Part shown: positions 36,908 through 48,752 of the stretch, piece by piece
How the letters are laid out: every line of letters begins with the position of its first letter
Position numbering within the stretch: position 1 is the first letter of the stretch
Assembly (NCBI GenBank): GCA_031841125.1
Contig: JAJSSI010000035.1
Coordinates: 35,501-99,500, forward strand
Length of the DNA stretch: 64,000 nucleotides
From: Acanthococcus lagerstroemiae
Lineage: Eukaryota; Arthropoda; Insecta; Hemiptera; Eriococcidae
Direction of reading: 5' to 3'
Translations under genes and position numbers: made by a program
The notes under the pieces: model-generated
Database searches by the model: none
Told to the model about the DNA's origin: nothing
The model's input: the letters and a program-made list of their open reading frames with translations, nothing else

Positions 36908-37535
36908 TAGTACATTACATTAAAAGGGACTAGTGTCGATCATTCCTCCCGCCGAAGTAATTTCCCCCCGAGGCGAAGCCAAGGAGAAACTTCGGTGGAA
37001 TGATGATCGACATTCGTCCCGTGTAATGTATACTATTTTTCTTACTGCCCGGTCGAAAATTCGAAACAATAAAGTAAAAAAATGCAGACGCGCCGGATTT
37101 CGTCTGCTGTATGCCCGCAGCCATGTTTTCACTTCCTCCCGGCTCGTCTGCAAAGGAGATACTGCCTAACCTAGCCTGCTTTTAAATTCGTTTTGCACCA
37201 CCGTATAATTCAATAATAAAAGGTATCAGTCATATATAGATGAAGTTCCGAATAAAAAAACGAGTTCAATAATAAAAGGTGTCAATAATATATAGATGAA
37301 GTTTCGAATGGAAAAACGAGTTCAATAATTAAAGGTGTCAATAATGTATAGATGAAGTTTCGAAAAAAAAAGAGTTTTCCATTAACGGCCCAGAGAGATG
37401 AAAAGATTTTAACATATTTATTCTTGAATAAAAGCATATATGTATATGAACTAACTAAATGTTGTTTCTACACATTAAATTATTGCGTGAAACGTAAGAT
37501 TCTTACGCGCGTTTCGAGAGGCTTTGTTTAGATTT
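36908..37535. repeat. Dispersed repeat with MITE-like head and 58-bp tandem units
   Basis: Head 36,908-37,035 is an inverted repeat (TAGTACATTACATT...GTGTAATGTATACTA). It is followed by TTTTTCTTACTGCCCGG and three tandem units of about 58 bp (TTCAATAATAAAAGGTGTCA...) at 37,207-37,380. The whole is nearly identical to 63,327-64,000, where four units are present. Confidence 0.85.
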
Positions 37536-39056
37536 TTTTGTGGCTGAACTGGGCGCACGCACGGCCCACATCAAGATGGAACTTGTGTTGTCGCGTATAT
37601 ACCGTGCACACGAGAAAAAGAAAGAAATAGCAGCAAAGCAGCACGCTTGCACTTAGCAGCACGCTAACCTTTTTCTTCCTGTAGGTGGCACTCAGACGAG
37701 GAGGGAAGTAAATACGCAGAGGGATTTCAGACTTTCGACGAATGCGCGCAGGGAGGCATCTCGAATTTTAGACCGAGGTATAAGAAAAATATTTTATGGT
37801 GTTTTTTACCGATATTTAATGTTCATCTTAAACGGCTGTAACTCACGATGAAGGGTCTAAATGGAACAAATGTTTTTTCCATGGAAACGATTTTGATCTG
37901 AACTTTTATGTATACTCGGTTAGAAAACTCCAAATTGATATGTGGTTGAGCTACAGGCTGTGGAACAAAAAGTGATATTTTCCTATCAATGTCTAATATA
38001 CCCCATAACTTTGAAAATATAGAGCATTACACCTAACACTCAAGCTTTTTTTCATATATTCATACGAGAAAACGAATCCCAGAGATTTATCCAAATCCGT
38101 GACCCAAAGGTCGCGGTGTCTCCTAGTTAATAACGAACAGTGATTTCTTTTTTTTACAGAGTTTTCTTTAACTTCATACTAGCCAAGGTTTTTTCTTTTT
38201 TAAAAAAAAAGTTTCTGGTAGGATTTCATCAATTTTGAAGAGAATTATATTTCATTATACATTACACTAAATTGCATCAGCATGCATCGCGTATCCAAAT
38301 TTTGATATCAAGATAATTTATTACATTACATTACATCACATTAGCATTGAATGCACGTGGTTACATTTGGATTTGAAAAGAAATAAAAATTTGAATGAGC
38401 GCGCTATTGAATGGCAAAGGTTACAATGCGAGGGAGAAGAACAAAAAGCAATATCCTCTAACCTCGAAACAAAACATGCATTCGTACACATTTATACGAG
38501 TATAAACATGTACAGCTCATGTACACTTACTACCCACTCTCTTCTGTAAGGTCTGATGACAACTTCTTGAAAAGTTTTCGACACAAAACTATTTTCTGTG
38601 AACATATATTTTGAAACCGTGAATAATTTTCAGTGAATTTTTTTTAAATTAAGGTAATGAAAAATAAAAACGACTGAGCATACTTACCAGGAGAGTGTCA
38701 GGCATTCGGGTCCTGGATTTTGCTCTCGTTGAAGTAAAACACTCCTAACTACATACCATGAACATATCTCAAGCCATTTTTCCTAATGGCTTGTTGATTA
38801 AAAGTTATGCAACCATGTCACCCTTGGAATTAGCCTTTTTTTGCAAAATTGAGTATAATGCCTTTGTCCGTCCTTTTCTCCACACACTGTGATTCAAATG
38901 GCAATAAATTATTATCCACTGCTGAAAAAAGATGTTAATTATATTAAAAAATGATGGATTATTTATTTTATTAATAAATTTAGCTTATTTTATCTACAGT
39001 GCCTCATTAAAAACAAAAAATATCATTTAATTGAAAAATAAGTTAAAAATAATTTT

Positions 39057-40460
39057 AAAAATAAAACAGGAAGTTATCGCTTATTCTTGAAGATTCTTGC
39101 TCTTTTTACTGACAAAAGCCTGAATAATAATACAATTATTCAAGAGAATGACAGTAATAAATAGCAAAGAAAATTCTCATAAACGCAGTTGCAAAAAACA
39201 AGCGAAAAAAAAAATAGTAATGAATCTTTCAAGTCAAAAACTCATTGCAGCTTTATAAATTTAAATCAAATACTAATAAGTATCCAAATGAAAATTGAGC
39301 TTATATTTTACCTGATAAAATCTTCAAAAGTCATTCCAATGTTTTATTTAACATTGTATTTTCTCCAAAAGCCGTTCATTTGTGAATTTGGTTCAAAACT
39401 CCTATTTTTTTTAAATGTTGAACTCAACACTTGAATCCTACTTTTCTCCTCGTTCATCAATTTTTTTGGCTCGTTATATTAACTAATTAAACCTGAAAAA
39501 ATTCCCACAAAGCTCAAAATTCTTTTAAATATTAGAAAATTATATATTAGGTTATTTCAAATTGAATTATACTTATCTGATTTCTAAATTTTTTCTTGTG
39601 ATCCTCTTCTTGTACAGCTATTTTTCAGTATCAACAACTTGAAAAATCCAGAAGTTCTATAAAAAATGTCTATTTACCTCAAAATTAATACAAAAACTTT
39701 ACTCAATATTATGACTAGTAGACTACTAGCAGACTAAACTGACGCCCATGTACAAAAAATACACACGAATACTTATATGAGAGATGTCGATAAAAAAGAA
39801 ATTTGTCTCTTTCTTTTTTACCGCCGACCATCTCTCACATGGGTATACGTGTGTATTTGTTGTACATGGCGTCAGTTTAGTCTGCTAGTAGTCTGCTAGT
39901 CATAATATTGAGTAAAGTTTTTTGTATTAATTTTGAGGTAAATAGACATTTTTATAGAAATTCTGGATTTTTTCAAGTTGTTAATGCTGAAAAATAACTG
40001 TACAAGAAGAGGATCACAAGAAAAAATTTAGAAATCAGATAAGTATAATTCAATTTGAAATAACCTAATATATAATTTTCTAATATTTAAAAGAATTTTG
40101 AGCTTTGTGGGAATTTTTTTCAGGTTTAATTAGTTAATATAACGAGCCAAAAAAATTGATGAACGAGGAGAAAAGTGGATTCAAGTGATGAGTTCAACAT
40201 TAAAAAAAAATAGGAGTTTTTGAACCAAATTTCCAAATGAACGGCTTTTGGAGAAAATACAATGTTAAATGAAACATTGGAATGACTTTTGAAGATTTTA
40301 TCAGGTATAATATAAGCTCAATTTTAATTGGATACTTATTAGTATTTAATTTAATATTTATAAAGCAGCAATTAGTTTTTGACTTCGATTATTTAGGCTT
40401 TTGTCAGTAAAAAGAGCAAGAATCTTCAAGAATAAGCTATAACTTCCTGTTTTATTTTTA
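39057..40460. repeat. 1.4-kb palindrome with 8-base loop
   Basis: Arms 39,057-39,801 and 39,809-40,460 are reverse complements with scattered differences; the left arm has about 90 extra bases. Outer ends AAAAATAAAACAGGAAGTTAT and complement. Centre at about 39,805. A transcript would form a very long hairpin. Confidence 0.9.
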
Positions 40461-40461
40461 A

Positions 40462-41707
40462 TAGTATATTACGATACTAGGCTGGGAGGTTCGATTTCCG
40501 TACCTATGTGATTATAAGGCCGAGGCGAAGCCGAGGTCTTTTAATCACACAGATACGGGTATCGAACCTCACAGCCGTGTGTCGTATACTATTTTTCTTA
40601 CTCTCGCCTCGAAAGGACGCCTAAAATGCCAAAATTTGCTCGTGTACTCCGCGCGACGCTATGCTACACACGACCAGCCATTTTTTCTTCCGCGGATGCT
40701 GTCGTCGTTCGAACGTCCGTACAGCCCTAACTCAGCGCCACCTTGCGGCCACTTCGCAAGGCGAGGCGCAGCCGAGCCTTTGCGCGGCGAGGGGGGTTTG
40801 TTTATGGCCGCCCGACTTTTGCAGAGGCGAGGCGAAGCCGAGCCCTTGCTGATCGGGGAGGCCATAAACAACAACATATGAAAAATCAAACGTGAAATAA
40901 AACGACGACGCAAAATCCACTCATCATCATCTTATTACACGAACACACCTAATACTACAAGCGTTAATCCGTATTACACGTACACATTCCGACATATTAT
41001 CTAGCGTTAACGCGTATCACACGTACACATACTACACGCGTCGACCGTCGACGACTTGACGCGACGCGTATGCCATGCACACGTACACTAAACAATAACA
41101 AACTGCGCGACGCGGCCTCGCTGGTATGCAGTGGCGAGACACGAGGGGAAGAGGGAGAGAGAGCGAGCGGCAGTCGAAACTCGAGAGCCAATCAGGGCGC
41201 GAGTTGGCTTAACGTCGTCGACAAAAGTCGCTCTTCCTCGACGAAAACGCGTCTGCGGACGGCGTGCTTTCGAGCCGGGAGTAAGAAAAATTATTTTTTC
41301 TTACTCCCGGCTCGAAAGCACGCCCTCGGCTTCGCCTCGCCTCTGCAAAAGTCGGGCGGCCATAAACAAACCCCCCTCGCCGCGCAAAGGCTCGGCTGCG
41401 CCTCGCCTTGCGAAGTGGCCGCAAGGTGGCGCTGATGTTAGCGGCTATACGGACGTCCGAACGACGACAGCGTCCGCGGAAGAAAAAATGGCTGGTCGTA
41501 CGTAGCATAGCGTCGCGCGGAGTGCACGAGCAAATTTTGGCATTTTAGGCGTCCTTTCGGGCCGAGAGTAAGAAAAATAGTATACGACACACGGCTGTGA
41601 GGTTCGATACCCGTATCTGTGTGATTAAAAGGCCTCGGCTTCGCCTCGGCCTTATAATCACACAGGCACGGAAATCGAACCTCCCAGCCTAGTATCGTAA
41701 TATACTA
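40462..41707. mobile_element. GC-rich foldback element with about 380-bp arms
   Basis: Ends TAGTATATTACGATACTAGG and complement; arms 40,462-40,845 and 41,326-41,707 are roughly 95 percent alike by eye. Within each arm are smaller palindromes built on GAGGCGAAGCCGAG. The loop (40,846-41,325) has no gene. The terminal TAGTATA and the following TACTATTTTTCTTACT line link it to the 36,908 and 63,327 repeats. ORFs of 60-124 codons on both strands here follow from the GC-rich repeats. Confidence 0.85.
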
Positions 41708-42220
41708 TTTACTTATTTTTCAATTAAATGATATTTTTTGTTTTTAATGAGGCACTGTACATAAAATAAGCTCAAATATTATAGTAAAATAAATAATCCA
41801 TCATTTTTTAATATAATAACATCTTCTTTCAGCAGTGGATAATAATTTATTGCCATTTGAATCACAGTGTGGAGAGAAAAGGACGGACAAAGGCATTATA
41901 CTCAATTTTGCAAAAAAAGGCTGATTCCAAGGGTGACATGATTGCATAACTATTAATCAACAAGCCATTAGGAAAAATGGCTTGAGATATGTTCATGTTA
42001 TGTATTTAGAGTGTTTTACTTCAACGAGAGCAAAATCCAGGGCCCGAATGCCTGACACTCTCCTGGTTAGTTTGGATGAAAGTCTTTCAAAAAAATAAAC
42101 GAAGCAGTTAAAATTTGAAAAAGTGAATTTCAATATATAAAGGGTCCACGGTGCAACCCCCAGTTGGCCAGTGCCGTACTTCGTACTCATACTAGCCATG
42201 GGGCCACACCTGGCTCCTTG

Positions 42221-42290
42221 ATATATATATAAATATATAAAGTGGCGATTATATATATATATATATATTATATATATATATATAATATAT
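42221..42290. repeat. TA-rich microsatellite
   Basis: ATATATAT tracts with a short TATTATATATAT inversion between the foldback complex and the direct repeat at 42,291. Confidence 0.85.
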
Positions 42291-42946
42291 ATCAAGTGGC
42301 GTGGTAGCGCCACGCAGGCGAGTTTGAGAAGCAACAAGGCTGCAGCGCCCGCGACACTATTTACTTCTATGTTCGATTCTCAAATTTTCAATTAAAGAAT
42401 AAAAGTATTTATCAATATTTAAAACCTATTTTTTCGATGCATCATTCAATTATCGATGCTCAACTATAATTTTCAACAGTATTATTGTCGTACTATACAT
42501 TATTATGTAAAAAACTGGATGTGCAATGTCATAATATGCCGAAATCATTTCATTTTTTTCGTTTCCTTCAGCCTCCACGATTTTGGAACATGAAGTTGGC
42601 TGCAGGGCTAAAGTATACAGATATAAATGTTGAATAGGCGAGAATTCGAATTTCATTTGAAAAAATTTAATTAGAAATTTGAAATTTATTCATACAATTT
42701 TTTATCTTTCAACCGCAGAAGGTTCGAAAAAATTTTCTGTATTTTTCTGTATTTCACATATATTAAATACATTAAGTGAAAAAGTTATGAAATCTATATA
42801 AAAATTTACTTTTCAACAAAAGTGAAAGGTTAGGCGAGTTTGATGGTTATTGTACTATTATTATATCTATCGCTCTAATTGAAAAGTAATGAGATCAATG
42901 AAACAAAGTCAACTTTTTTTTAACATTGATTAATTTGAATGATTAA
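42291..42946 (+). repeat. Direct repeat, copy 1 (about 655 bp)
   Basis: Starts ATCAAGTGGCGTGGTAGCGCCACGC, a short hairpin, and matches 45,855-46,515 throughout. It runs on into the palindrome at 42,783-43,283. Confidence 0.85.
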
Positions 42947-43283
42947 GAGAGTAATAATAAAAAAAAAAAATTATTTTCAAACTGGCAAAAATGAATATCG
43001 AGTCGGATTGTTTTAATTGTCGAAATACTACTTTTATACTTAATATACATAGCAAAATTCAATTGTTTCACTCGATATTCATTTTTGCCAGTTTAAAAAT
43101 AATTTTTATTTTATTATTACTCTCTTAATCATTCAAATTCATCAATGTTAAAAAAAAAGTTTGACTTTCTTTCATTGATCTCATTACTTTTCCAATTACA
43201 GAGATAGAATATATAATAGTACAATAACTATCAAACTCGCCTAACCTTTCACTTTTGTTGAAAAGTAAATTTTCATTTAGATA
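42783..43283. repeat. Palindrome with about 220-bp arms
   Basis: Arms 42,783-43,008 and 43,072-43,283, centre near 43,040, with CTGGCAAAAATGAATATCGA at the tips. A diverged copy of the tip is at 51,640-51,905. The left arm overlaps the direct repeat, so the repeat family itself probably ends in this foldback. Confidence 0.75.
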
Positions 43284-43439
43284 TATATAATTTGAAATAG
43301 AAAAATATAAGAAATACTTTATGAGAAGGTTTGAAGTACTCAAACAATAATATGAACAATGAAATGAATAGTGAGAAAATACAATTTCAAATATGGAAAC
43401 GGAAATATAAAGAAGCACCTTGAGTAGATAGATTGGAAA

Positions 43440-43990
43440 ACGAGGTATGGATGTACATGCCTAATGAATAGAGGAAAAACTATAGAATAGAGTATATGGA
43501 AAAAAGAAAAAATATCAGAAGAGTGGAGAAGAGAATGATATATGTATATATGAAAAAGTAATTGAAAAAGATAAGAATAATTATAGAGGAATAACATTAA
43601 CATGTACGGAATATAAAATATATGCAGGAATCTTAAATGAAATCTGATGGATAAATTCAAGAAAGGCTACAAGAGAATAAGTAGGTTTCAGAAGAAAAAG
43701 AGGTGTAATAGACGCAAAATACATGTTGAATCACATGGTAGGTAATGAATTAAAGAAGAAAAAGGAAAAAATTATTCGCTTGCTTCTGCACCTAAAGGAA
43801 GCATTATACAGAATAGATGGAAAAATATTAGCTGAAAGATTAAAGGAAATTGGTGTGAGCAAAAAGTTGAGAACAAACGTCGAAGCTGTATATAAGGAAC
43901 CAAAAAACGTAGTAAAAGTGAAAGATGAAATTCAAAAGAACTTTGGGCCTAATAGGAGTAAGGGAAGGATCCCAATGAGTATGACGCTAT
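43440..43990 (+). pseudogene. Non-LTR retrotransposon RT fragment
   Basis: Around 43,575-43,640 the sequence encodes NNYRGITLTCTEYKIYA, and 43,723-43,960 encodes a helical RT segment (LNHMVGNELKKKK...GVSKKLRTNVEAVYKE). Together these match the fingers-palm region of LINE reverse transcriptases. Frames are broken and the catalytic motif is not found. Confidence 0.6.
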
Positions 43991-44142
43991 TTTTTTTATC
44001 AACTCCATTTATTTCTTACAATCTGTCAGCTAAGAGACAATAAGTAGAATCTTTAAATTACAAAATAACGAAGGAAAAGAGAAACATGAAGGAGACACAC
44101 CAATTTGCGAAACCTTTAGAGTCGTAACATAATCAAAATTCT

Positions 44143-45840
44143 TTAAATGAAATATTTGAATTTTTTAAATCTCGATTTCTTGATTTCTAATTCTGGTAAC
44201 CTTCTTGACAGTGGATTTGGATGTTGGTTCAGCCGCACTTTATACCGAGAGAGAAAATCTTTAGCAATATCCTTGACAGATGAAAGAGCTAGGTCTTTAC
44301 GAATGTATTCATTGGGAGCATACCAAGGTGCCTTTACTATATTATGCAACACCTTGTTTTGAAATCTTTCAATTATCTAAACATTGGAGTTAGCTGCGTG
44401 CACCAGTGAGTGATGCCGTACGTCCAGATTGGTTTCAGTATGCACTTATAAATGAGAAATTTGTTTTCTATACTAAGTTTAGAATTTCGAATCATTAGCC
44501 AGTAAGATTTCTTAGTTGAAGATTTAGTTGCTTACGTTTAGACCAATATGCTCCCTCCAGTTTAACTTGGAGTCAAGATGCATCCAAGATATTTTGATCT
44601 GCTCTTTTTGTCGTATTTGATGGTCATTTAGTGATACAGGAGAGCACGTTTCCCTTTAGTTATAAATGTAATGTGTACGGATTTATCTTCATTCACTTTA
44701 ATTCGCCATTTTTTGAGCCAAGATTGTATCTGCAGTTAATAACTTTGTTATTTTAACGAGGCTATAACAGGATTAGCGTGTGATGTTAAGATAGCAGTGT
44801 CATTAGCAAACATTGCTAGATGTAGGTTTTCCATGCAGGGCATGTTGGAGACATACAACAGGTACAGCAAAGATCCAAGTACACCTACCCTGAGGCACCC
44901 CAGCTACTATGGGATAGGTATGCGTAACTTCACATTGTATTTGATTTGAAAGCCTCTATCAGTTAGGTATGATTTAAGTAATCGTACCAGATTGCAAGGA
45001 AACATACTTTCAAGCTTGCATATCAGTCCCTCAAAACCAGACCCTGTCAAACGCCTGAGAGACATCAAGGAAAACAGCGGAGCAGTACTTTTTATTTTCA
45101 AGATTCCTTTGTATAAAAGTTGTGACTCTATGAACCTGTTCAGTTGTTGAGTATGGTGCACGGAAGCCAAACCGATAATCTGGAATGATCAACTTCTCAT
45201 CAAGAATTTTTATTAGTATATTTGCAATTATTTTTTCGCATATTTTTGATAGGATAGTAGCAGACTGATAGTCTGTGAGAAGATACAACCTCAGGCTGCT
45301 TTCCTGGCTTATGAATAAGTATGATCTGGTCTAGTTTCCAGCATCGAGGGAAGTAGTTTAGCCTAAGTATGGCATTAATAATAATAGCAATAAATCTTAC
45401 GACTTTATGAGGTAATTCCTTGATCATTTTACAATTTATGTATCATTGCCTGGAGATTTTTTAGTCTTGATACGACTCATTAGCTTAGCCACTTCTCTAG
45501 CTTTGACCCTCAGCTCGACTTCCGGCAGGATGGAGCCAGACAGATTCAGAAGCAGTTCCTCCTATTTCAAAACCGTTAAACTGGTTTGGTGAGGTGTGAA
45601 CCTATCACGAAATTGTTCAGCAGACGTCTTTTACCTTTTCTTGATCGGTTTTTGCCCAGGTACCATCATTTTTTGTTATGGGAGGGATGAATGTCTTTGA
45701 ATCGCTTTATATTTCTTGTGGCTTTCCAGAGAGAATAATCATTTGTTTGCAAAGCAGGTAGATTGGTGAGATACTTTTGAAAGCTTGAATTTTCTCTGCC
45801 TGACTAATCGACCTCTTCAGGTTTTTTATGGCTTTATTCA
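44143..45840 (-). pseudogene. Jockey-like LINE reverse transcriptase, decayed
   Basis: Reading down from 45,840: DYSLWKATRNIKRF; then LPHKVVRFIAIIINAILRLNYF and CWKLDQIILIHKPGKQPE; then IIPDYRFGFR, STTEQVHRV and CSAVFLDVSQAFDRVWF; then LVRLLKSYLTDRGF. The C-terminal tail APWYAPNEYIRKDLAL...RLNQHPNPL ends at about 44,145. All are in Jockey-clade order but in several frames. No endonuclease domain is seen. It lies just left of the second direct repeat. Confidence 0.8.
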
Positions 45841-45854
45841 ATTCTATTTTTTTC

Positions 45855-46515
45855 ATCAAGTGGCGCGGTAGCGCCACGCATGCGAGTTTTGTGAAGCAAC
45901 AAGCTGCAGCGCCCGCGACACTATTTACTTCTATGTTCGATTCTCAAATTTTCAATTGAAGAATGAAAGTATTTATCAATATTTAAAACCATTTTTTTTC
46001 GATGCATCATTCAATTATCAATACTCAACTATAATTTTCAACAGTATTATTGTCGTACTATACATTATTATGTAAAAAAACTGAATGTACAATGTCTTAA
46101 TATGCCGAAATCATTTCATTTTTTTCGTTTCCTTCAGCCTCCACGATTTTGGAACATGAAGTTGGCTGCAGGGCTAAAGTATACAGATATACATGTTAAA
46201 TAGGCGGGAATTTGAATTTCATTTGAAAAAATTTAATTAGAAATTTGAAATTTTTTCATACAATTTTTTATCTTTCAACCGCAAAAGGTTCGAAAAAATT
46301 TTCTGTATTTTTTTTGTATTTCACATATATTAAATACATTAAGTGAAAAAGTTATGAAATCTATATAAAAATTTACTTTTCAACAAAAGTGAAAGGTTAA
46401 GCGAGTTTAATGGTTATTGTACTCTTATTATATCTATCTCTCTAATTGAAAAGTAATGAGATCAATAAAAGAAATTCAACTTTTTCTTGTAACATTGATC
46501 ATTTTGAATGATTAA
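45855..46515 (+). repeat. Direct repeat, copy 2 (about 660 bp)
   Basis: Second copy of 42,291-42,946. It ends at GATTAA, where copy 1 continues GAGAGTAAT but this copy turns into CCAGGAGAGGGTCA, the terminus type of the element at 38,687. Confidence 0.85.
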
Positions 46516-47948
46516 CCAGGAGAGGGTCACATCTTCGGGCAGCCAAATTTAATGCCCTTCGAAGAGGTATCTTCTGACAATACCCTGAGACCGTATCCAC
46601 AGCCCTAGGGTCCAATGAGGCCTAGAAAAAAAGTTACACCTAGAACAAATTTAATTTTTTTATTTAATTTTTAGCATTATTGATAGTCAATATTATCGAT
46701 AACATTTTAATGGCTGTATTAATAATTTCAGCACTTTTTATTACTCATGAAATGATTAAAATACACTAGTTTCATATTGAAAACTAGTGTTATAATGCAT
46801 ACATTTGTTATGTGGAAATAATATTCACAAACTTAAATAATTGGCGCATTACATGCTGACAATGCTCATAAAAGTAAAAAAATCTCATAAAATAAGCATT
46901 TAACTTATAAACATAATAGAATACTGTAAAATATATATAAATACATGCCTAGAAATCTATAATAAAACTTATATACCTTCAACATGTGCAGCTTGAACGT
47001 GCACATGTTCTCATTTTTTTTATTTGTCAATAAAATCTTCCTCGCACTTGTTCACAATTTTAAAGGAATTACTGACTTCTTGGTGAACTTTACCTGAAAA
47101 ATAAAAATATTCACAAAGCATCAATTTCTAAAATTAAAATATAAATTTTCTGAGGTTATATAAATGAATTTCAATACTTATCTGATGCTCATCTTGTTTC
47201 CATCTAGAAATTATCCTCATTTTTTATTTAAATTCTTGATTTTAGCTTTATTGATGAATGTTCTTCATCAGATAATTATTTAAGGCAGATAATTGTCTTG
47301 AAAGAAACTGGATATATGTAAACAATGCAGTCTTATAGCAGAATACATATGTTTATATGAATGTATGCAACGCTAGGATAATCGGTAAACAAGATTGCTC
47401 TGTCATTTTCCTTACCGACCGAGCCCTTATAGTTGAAAACTTTAAACTTTCAAATTCAAATTTTAAGAATTTTTTTTAAAACAAGTACTTTCCAAAAAAC
47501 GTTGTTTTGGTCAGTATCAAACCGTCTATAGAACTATTCAGCATTACCAGAAATTTATAATTATTCAATAACAATATAGGAAGTTTTAATTTTCAATTTT
47601 CTTTTAATTTCTTTCAATATTATTATTACTTTATTATTTTATTATTTTTACCCAAGAATCACTAATAACGATATTTTTTACACTTCGATTTTTACATTTT
47701 TTTATAACAATGGAATTTTCATAAATAAAATTAATTTTTAATTGAAATTTCTATGATTTTTATAATTTTTTTGGATCATTTATTCAAATTATTATTAAAC
47801 AATAATAAATTTATACATTGATTTTTATTCTAATTTCAATTTATATTATTATTTATATTATTTTTTGTTGATTTTTATTTTAAATTGATATTAATATTGA
47901 TTTATATTAATATAATTTTATATTGATATTTTTAATTAAAAACTTCTG
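46516..47948. other. AT-rich non-coding DNA beginning with a truncated CCAGGAG-type terminus
   Basis: Only the left terminus (CCAGGAGAGGGTCACATC) can be related to another element; no matching right end was found. The rest is very AT-rich with no ORF of interest. It forms the upstream region of the gene at 47,955. Confidence 0.5.
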
Positions 47949-47954
47949 GTGAAA

Positions 47955-48752
47955 ATGGCTAGTAGTTCAGAAACTGAGGCTTTCGATCGAGGTCCAAATA
48001 AAGATCCCTTGTCGATTCCTGAAATCAGTGCCAGCGTGTACCTGTGCATCCAAATCTTGAAGAACAAGGGGATTATATGTGATGATCAAGATCAACCTTT
48101 GACGACCAATATTAAAATGATGGGAAATGAGATGGCTGATTTACTTGCAAATTATATTGCCAACATGACATCCATTGAAGAGTTTGAGCTCTTTGGACCG
48201 GACGAAAGCTTCAAAGAAGAAGTACCATTAGGAGATTGTGATGATGATGTAGAAATGAATTCAGAATCAGAATCTAATCTATTGACTGGTGAGAATAGAA
48301 AGCTTGAAACTAGTCCATCAAATACACTTTTGAATGATTAGAATAAAACAATTTTTTAATTTTGCAAATTAATATTTCTAGAATCATCACAATCACAACA
48401 GAGTAGTCAGTCCAGCGAATATGAGCCTCAAGAAAAGAAAAGCAAGCTCGAGCCCATTTCTCTTGATAATAAAATCAAAATGGTAAATTTGAGAGCACAA
48501 CATCCGAACTGGAGTTTGAAGTCTTTGAGAGCTCATGGAGGACGCTTTTTGACAAGGATTGATGAATTAATAAGATTTAAGCAAGATATCATCAATGGTG
48601 GAACCAAATTTGATAAGAGTGAAGCCATAAAAAAGAAAACATGGAACAAGTTTAAAGAGGCTCGAGCAGAAAACAAGCCAGTTACAATCAGAAAGGACCC
48701 CGCACCAAATATATGGACTCTTGGGTCCCGGTCAAATTTTGTGAAATTTTGA
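47955..48752 (+). CDS. Two-exon gene, unknown function
   Basis: Exon 1 runs from ATG 47,955 (AAAATGG context) to 48,288 and stops at a GTGAGA donor; exon 2 is 48,382-48,752, after a TTTCTAG acceptor. The join is phase 1 and opens a 234-residue frame ending in TGA. The first half is acidic and serine-rich. The second half, about residues 135-215, is basic and helical, with QHPNWSLKSLRAHG, a WSLKTL-like motif I associate with repetitive insect and cnidarian proteins, possibly a DNA-binding helical domain of a transposon-related family. AATAAA occurs near 48,826. Without splicing the two parts would be separate short ORFs. A host gene and a domesticated element are both possible. Confidence 0.6.

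Larger units (their letters stand above)
35263..38683. repeat. Long inverted-repeat complex
   Basis: 35,595-35,900 recurs inverted at 37,830-38,135; 35,935-36,560 recurs inverted at 38,145-38,683 and continues at 42,070-42,222 after an insertion. The arms carry conserved lines such as GACCTTTGGGTCACGG and its complement. No coding capacity. The order of arms is not a simple palindrome, so several elements or duplications are superimposed. Confidence 0.75.
38687..42066. mobile_element. Foldback DNA element with about 375-bp terminal inverted repeats
   Basis: Ends CCAGGAGAGTGTCAGGCA and its complement, with long arms 38,687-39,056 and 41,708-42,066, flanked by TTA on both sides (38,684-38,686 and 42,067-42,069). 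Removing it joins the right arm of the surrounding inverted repeat exactly, which confirms the boundaries. The inside is filled by two more foldback elements. No transposase is present. Family not assigned; another terminus of this type lies at 46,516. Confidence 0.8.

Noticed and set aside
36920..37169. Overlapping ORFs repeated at 63,339-63,575
   Set aside because: They belong to the dispersed MITE-headed repeat; both strands are open because of composition, and the copies do not conserve one frame.
40579..41505. Several 60-124-codon ORFs on both strands
   Set aside because: They fall in the GC-rich foldback arms and appear in mirrored pairs, as expected from an inverted repeat.
44147..44362. 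Plus-strand 71-codon ORF
   Set aside because: Antisense to the C-terminal tail of the Jockey-like element, whose protein motifs are on the minus strand.
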